Shown here piece by piece: positions 61,115-64,000 of a stretch of DNA of 64,000 nt; position 1 is the first letter of the stretch; every line of letters begins with the position of its first letter. The DNA is from Myxococcus qinghaiensis (GTDB taxonomy: Bacteria > Myxococcota > Myxococcia > Myxococcales > Myxococcaceae), in the NCBI RefSeq assembly GCF_024198215.1, contig NZ_JAKCFA010000007.1, positions 186,001-250,000 of the forward strand, read 5' to 3'. A model generated the notes under the pieces. The model saw only the letters and a list, made by a program, of their open reading frames with translations. It made no database searches and had not been told where the DNA came from. A program made the translations under genes and the position numbers.

Positions 61115-61510
61115 ATGCTCAAGCTCGACCACTTCGGCTTCGTGACGAAGGACCTGGAGAAGAGCGTGCGCTTCTACGAGGCGTGCCTGGCTCCGCTGGG
61201 ACTTCGCCTCATGGAAGGCGGCGACGGGTTCGCGCTGTTCGGCACCGACGCGAAGTCGCCCTTCCTCTGGATAGGCACGCTGATACCGGAGACCTGGACG
61301 GACCAGCACGGGCCGGGACGCAGCCCCCTCCACATGGCCTTCTCCACGACGGACCGCGCGGAGGTGGACGCGTTCCACCGGCGCGGGCTGGCCGCGGGAG
61401 GCCGGGACAATGGCGCACCCGGGCCTCGCGTCGGCGCCTTCACGTACTACGCGGCCTTCCTGTTGGACCCGGACGGCAACAACATCGAGGCCTGCGTCCG
61501 GGAGACGTGA
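61115..61510 (+). CDS. VOC/glyoxalase-family protein
   Basis: This is a 131-aa cytoplasmic protein starting at ATG 61115, where the fold begins (MLKLDHFGFVTKDLEKS). The longer frame upstream is not protein-like. The two beta-alpha-beta modules with LDHFGFV and LHMAFST, and the ending LLDPDGNNIEACV, are typical of the vicinal-oxygen-chelate superfamily. The candidate metal ligands are His6, His73 and the C-terminal Glu in NNIEA. Such proteins include glyoxalase I, dioxygenases and antibiotic-resistance proteins; the substrate cannot be told. It has no strong ribosome-binding site. It converges with the TPR gene, 10 bases apart. Confidence 0.85.
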   Translation: MLKLDHFGFVTKDLEKSVRFYEACLAPLGLRLMEGGDGFALFGTDAKSPFLWIGTLIPETWTDQHGPGRSPLHMAFSTTDRAEVDAFHRRGLAAGGRDNGAPGPRVGAFTYYAAFLLDPDGNNIEACVRET

Positions 61511-61520
61511 CGCCGCTGCC

Positions 61521-61982
61521 TCAGGGCGCCTGTCCGGACAGCACCCGCTCCAGCGCGGCCGCCTGCTCGCGCTCTTCGGCATTCGAGCTCCGGCCCGCGC
61601 GCTGGGCGTGAACCTTCGCCCGTTCCGGCTCCGTCTTCGCCAGCGCCAACGCCAGGTCCAGGTTCGCTCGCGGATGGTCGGGGTGCGCCTCCAGCACCGG
61701 CGCCAGCACCTGCGCCGCGCGCGCGTCCTCCCCTCGCTCCAGCAGGGCAATCGCCAAATCGCACGCCGGGCCGGGCTCCGTGGGGGCCTTCGCGTGGACC
61801 AGCTCCAGCAGCTCCTCCGCCCTCGCGCGCTCCCCCACCACCTCCAGCGCCCGTGACAGCGCGTGCATCACCCCCGCATCCCCCGGGGCCTCATGGAGCG
61901 CGGCCTCCAGCAGCCGCTTCGCCTCCTTCCCATCCCCCGCCTCCAGCCGCGCCACTCCGTCGCGATACAGGTCCGTGCCCAC
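61521..61982 (-). CDS. small TPR-repeat protein
   Basis: This is a 153-aa soluble protein made almost entirely of TPR-like helical pairs (about four, with typical Ala/Leu/Gly positions such as MHALSRALEVVGERARA and NLDLALALAKTEPERA). It has no signal peptide. Such proteins act as binding scaffolds. It diverges from the PLA2-like gene across 98 bases and converges with the VOC gene. Confidence 0.75.
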   Translation of the reverse strand: MGTDLYRDGVARLEAGDGKEAKRLLEAALHEAPGDAGVMHALSRALEVVGERARAEELLELVHAKAPTEPGPACDLAIALLERGEDARAAQVLAPVLEAHPDHPRANLDLALALAKTEPERAKVHAQRAGRSSNAEEREQAAALERVLSGQAP

Positions 61983-62080
61983 AAGCCCTCCTTCTCACAA
62001 TGCGGTGCGTTAATCCCAAGGACGCAACTTCCACCCTACAGAGTGCGACAAACCAAGAGAAGCTTTCCCCCGGGTCCTCC

Positions 62081-62671
62081 ATGCTCGTACGCAATCCCCC
62101 CGTCGCCCCCCGCCGCCCGCTCTCCAACAGCGCTGAGACGCCGACCGCCGAGCGCGCCAACACGGCGGTTCCGGTCCGGCCGAACACCCAGGACACCTTC
62201 GCTCGCGGCACCAGCGCGACGGAGCGCACGGCCAAGGTCGGCGCCGCTCCCGCCGGGGACCACGGCAAGCTGATGAACGAGTACCTGACGGGTGCTCGTC
62301 CTCCCCCGGCCGACTTCGAGAAGGTCATGGGCTACAAGCCCTACGCCATCCAGACGAAGCACGGTCAGCGCATGCAGGACCCGCACGGCTCCGCGTCCGC
62401 GCCCGGCAAGATTGGCCCGGACAAGGAGTTCGACCCGGCCGCGAAGACGCACGACTACGGCTATGACCTGCTGCGCTACTACGACCGCAAGGGCACGCCC
62501 CTGGACGGCAGCGCGCGCAAGGCGGCCGACGCCCTGTTCCGCAAGGACCTCTTCAACTACGCCAATGACCAGAAGGGCTTCGGCGACAAGCTGAAGTTCA
62601 AGACGTGGGCGCAGATCTACGCCACCGCGGTGGAGCTGAACTCCCGCGTGCAGGGCTACGGCCCTCCGTGA
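62081..62671 (+). CDS. phospholipase A2-like protein
   Basis: This is a 196-aa protein starting at ATG 62081 (an ATG at 62000 would add 27 residues). The first 70 residues are low-complexity and polar. The second half carries KTHDYGYDLLRYYD, matching the HD-containing catalytic helix of prokaryotic phospholipase A2 (family motif with HDFGYRN), followed by the second helix ADALFRKDLFNYAND. The usual disulfide cysteines are missing. There is no recognisable signal peptide, so if active it must be delivered by another system or act inside. A polymorphic toxin-like effector is possible. It is transcribed alone, and a hairpin separates it from the NtrC-type gene. Confidence 0.6.
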   Translation: MLVRNPPVAPRRPLSNSAETPTAERANTAVPVRPNTQDTFARGTSATERTAKVGAAPAGDHGKLMNEYLTGARPPPADFEKVMGYKPYAIQTKHGQRMQDPHGSASAPGKIGPDKEFDPAAKTHDYGYDLLRYYDRKGTPLDGSARKAADALFRKDLFNYANDQKGFGDKLKFKTWAQIYATAVELNSRVQGYGPP

Positions 62672-62682
62672 CGTCAGGCAGA

Positions 62683-62713
62683 GGGGCGCGGCGGCTGTTG
62701 TCGCTCGCGCCCC
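62683..62713. terminator. bidirectional hairpin between convergent genes
   Basis: An 8-bp GC stem (62683-62690 with 62706-62713) encloses a 15-base loop with a short inner stem. It lies between the convergent PLA2-like and NtrC-type genes and can serve both. Confidence 0.5.
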
Positions 62714-62720
62714 CCTGGCT

Positions 62721-64000
<1,280 letters not shown>

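Noticed and set aside
61853..62080. A longer start for the PLA2-like protein
   Set aside because: The additional N-terminal residues are proline-rich shadow sequence opposite the TPR gene.

Overview
This 64-kb window comes from a GC-rich bacterial chromosome. It carries the gene repertoire expected of a predatory, soil-living myxobacterium, most likely family Myxococcaceae and close to Myxococcus. The signs are strong G/C bias at third codon positions, many lipoproteins, a Hanks-type kinase fused to signalling domains, an HMG-CoA reductase, and secreted hydrolases that fit predation. The assignment is an inference from gene content. I see no rRNA, tRNA, CRISPR array, insertion sequence, integrase or prophage, so this looks like ordinary chromosomal backbone with variable small loci.

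Region 1 (1-7 kb): a minus-strand group encodes an unknown 685-aa protein, a PTP-like phytase-type phosphatase and a DUF692 protein cut by the left edge. It diverges from a von Willebrand-domain lipoprotein and an acetyltransferase. Region 2 (6-11 kb): a very large kinase/cyclase-like/AAA/TPR fusion is followed by a small sigma-70-family factor. Region 3 (11-15 kb): a protein with an internal duplication overlaps a DyP-type peroxidase gene, followed by an unknown membrane protein. Region 4 (15-21 kb): small accessory genes lie here, namely DUF4288, a propeller-like protein and several secreted proteins or lipoproteins, with clear hairpin terminators. Region 5 (21-26 kb): a response regulator and sensor kinase converge with a CreD-like membrane protein and a secreted partner, which resembles a Cre-type envelope-stress locus.

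Region 6 (26-31 kb): a CxxCH lipoprotein, a methyltransferase-like protein, a GH18 chitinase with a ricin-type lectin domain, and a cysteine-synthase-like enzyme. Region 7 (31-38 kb): a tightly overlapping six-gene unit (YIP1, TolC, adaptor, ABC ATPase, two permeases) forms a MacAB-TolC-like tripartite exporter. Region 8 (38-47 kb): a Clp-type double AAA ATPase is coupled to a DUF2520 Rossmann protein whose N-terminus contains a 60-bp tandem repeat. An unknown 438-aa protein and an 1160-residue protease/propeller/beta-barrel protein follow. Region 9 (47-54 kb): nadD, a degenerate phosphoesterase, a NamZ-type (DUF1343) muramidase, a nucleotide cyclase, a TPR protein and mutS2.

Region 10 (54-64 kb): an ATP-grasp protein; an HMG-CoA reductase gene broken by one in-frame TGA although both halves remain intact and in the same frame; a secreted PI-PLC with a beta/gamma-crystallin-like tail; an M4 metalloprotease with PPC domains; a VOC protein; a TPR protein; a phospholipase-A2-like protein; and an NtrC-type regulator cut by the right edge. 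The secreted chitinase, protease and PI-PLC, possibly with the muramidase and PLA2-like protein, would act on prey walls, proteins and membranes. The exporter, two-component system and cyclase serve envelope homeostasis and signalling.

The most notable observations are the interrupted HMG-CoA reductase, the phytase-like/DUF692/unknown gene group, the duplicated-domain partner of the DyP peroxidase, and the in-frame repeat in the DUF2520 gene.
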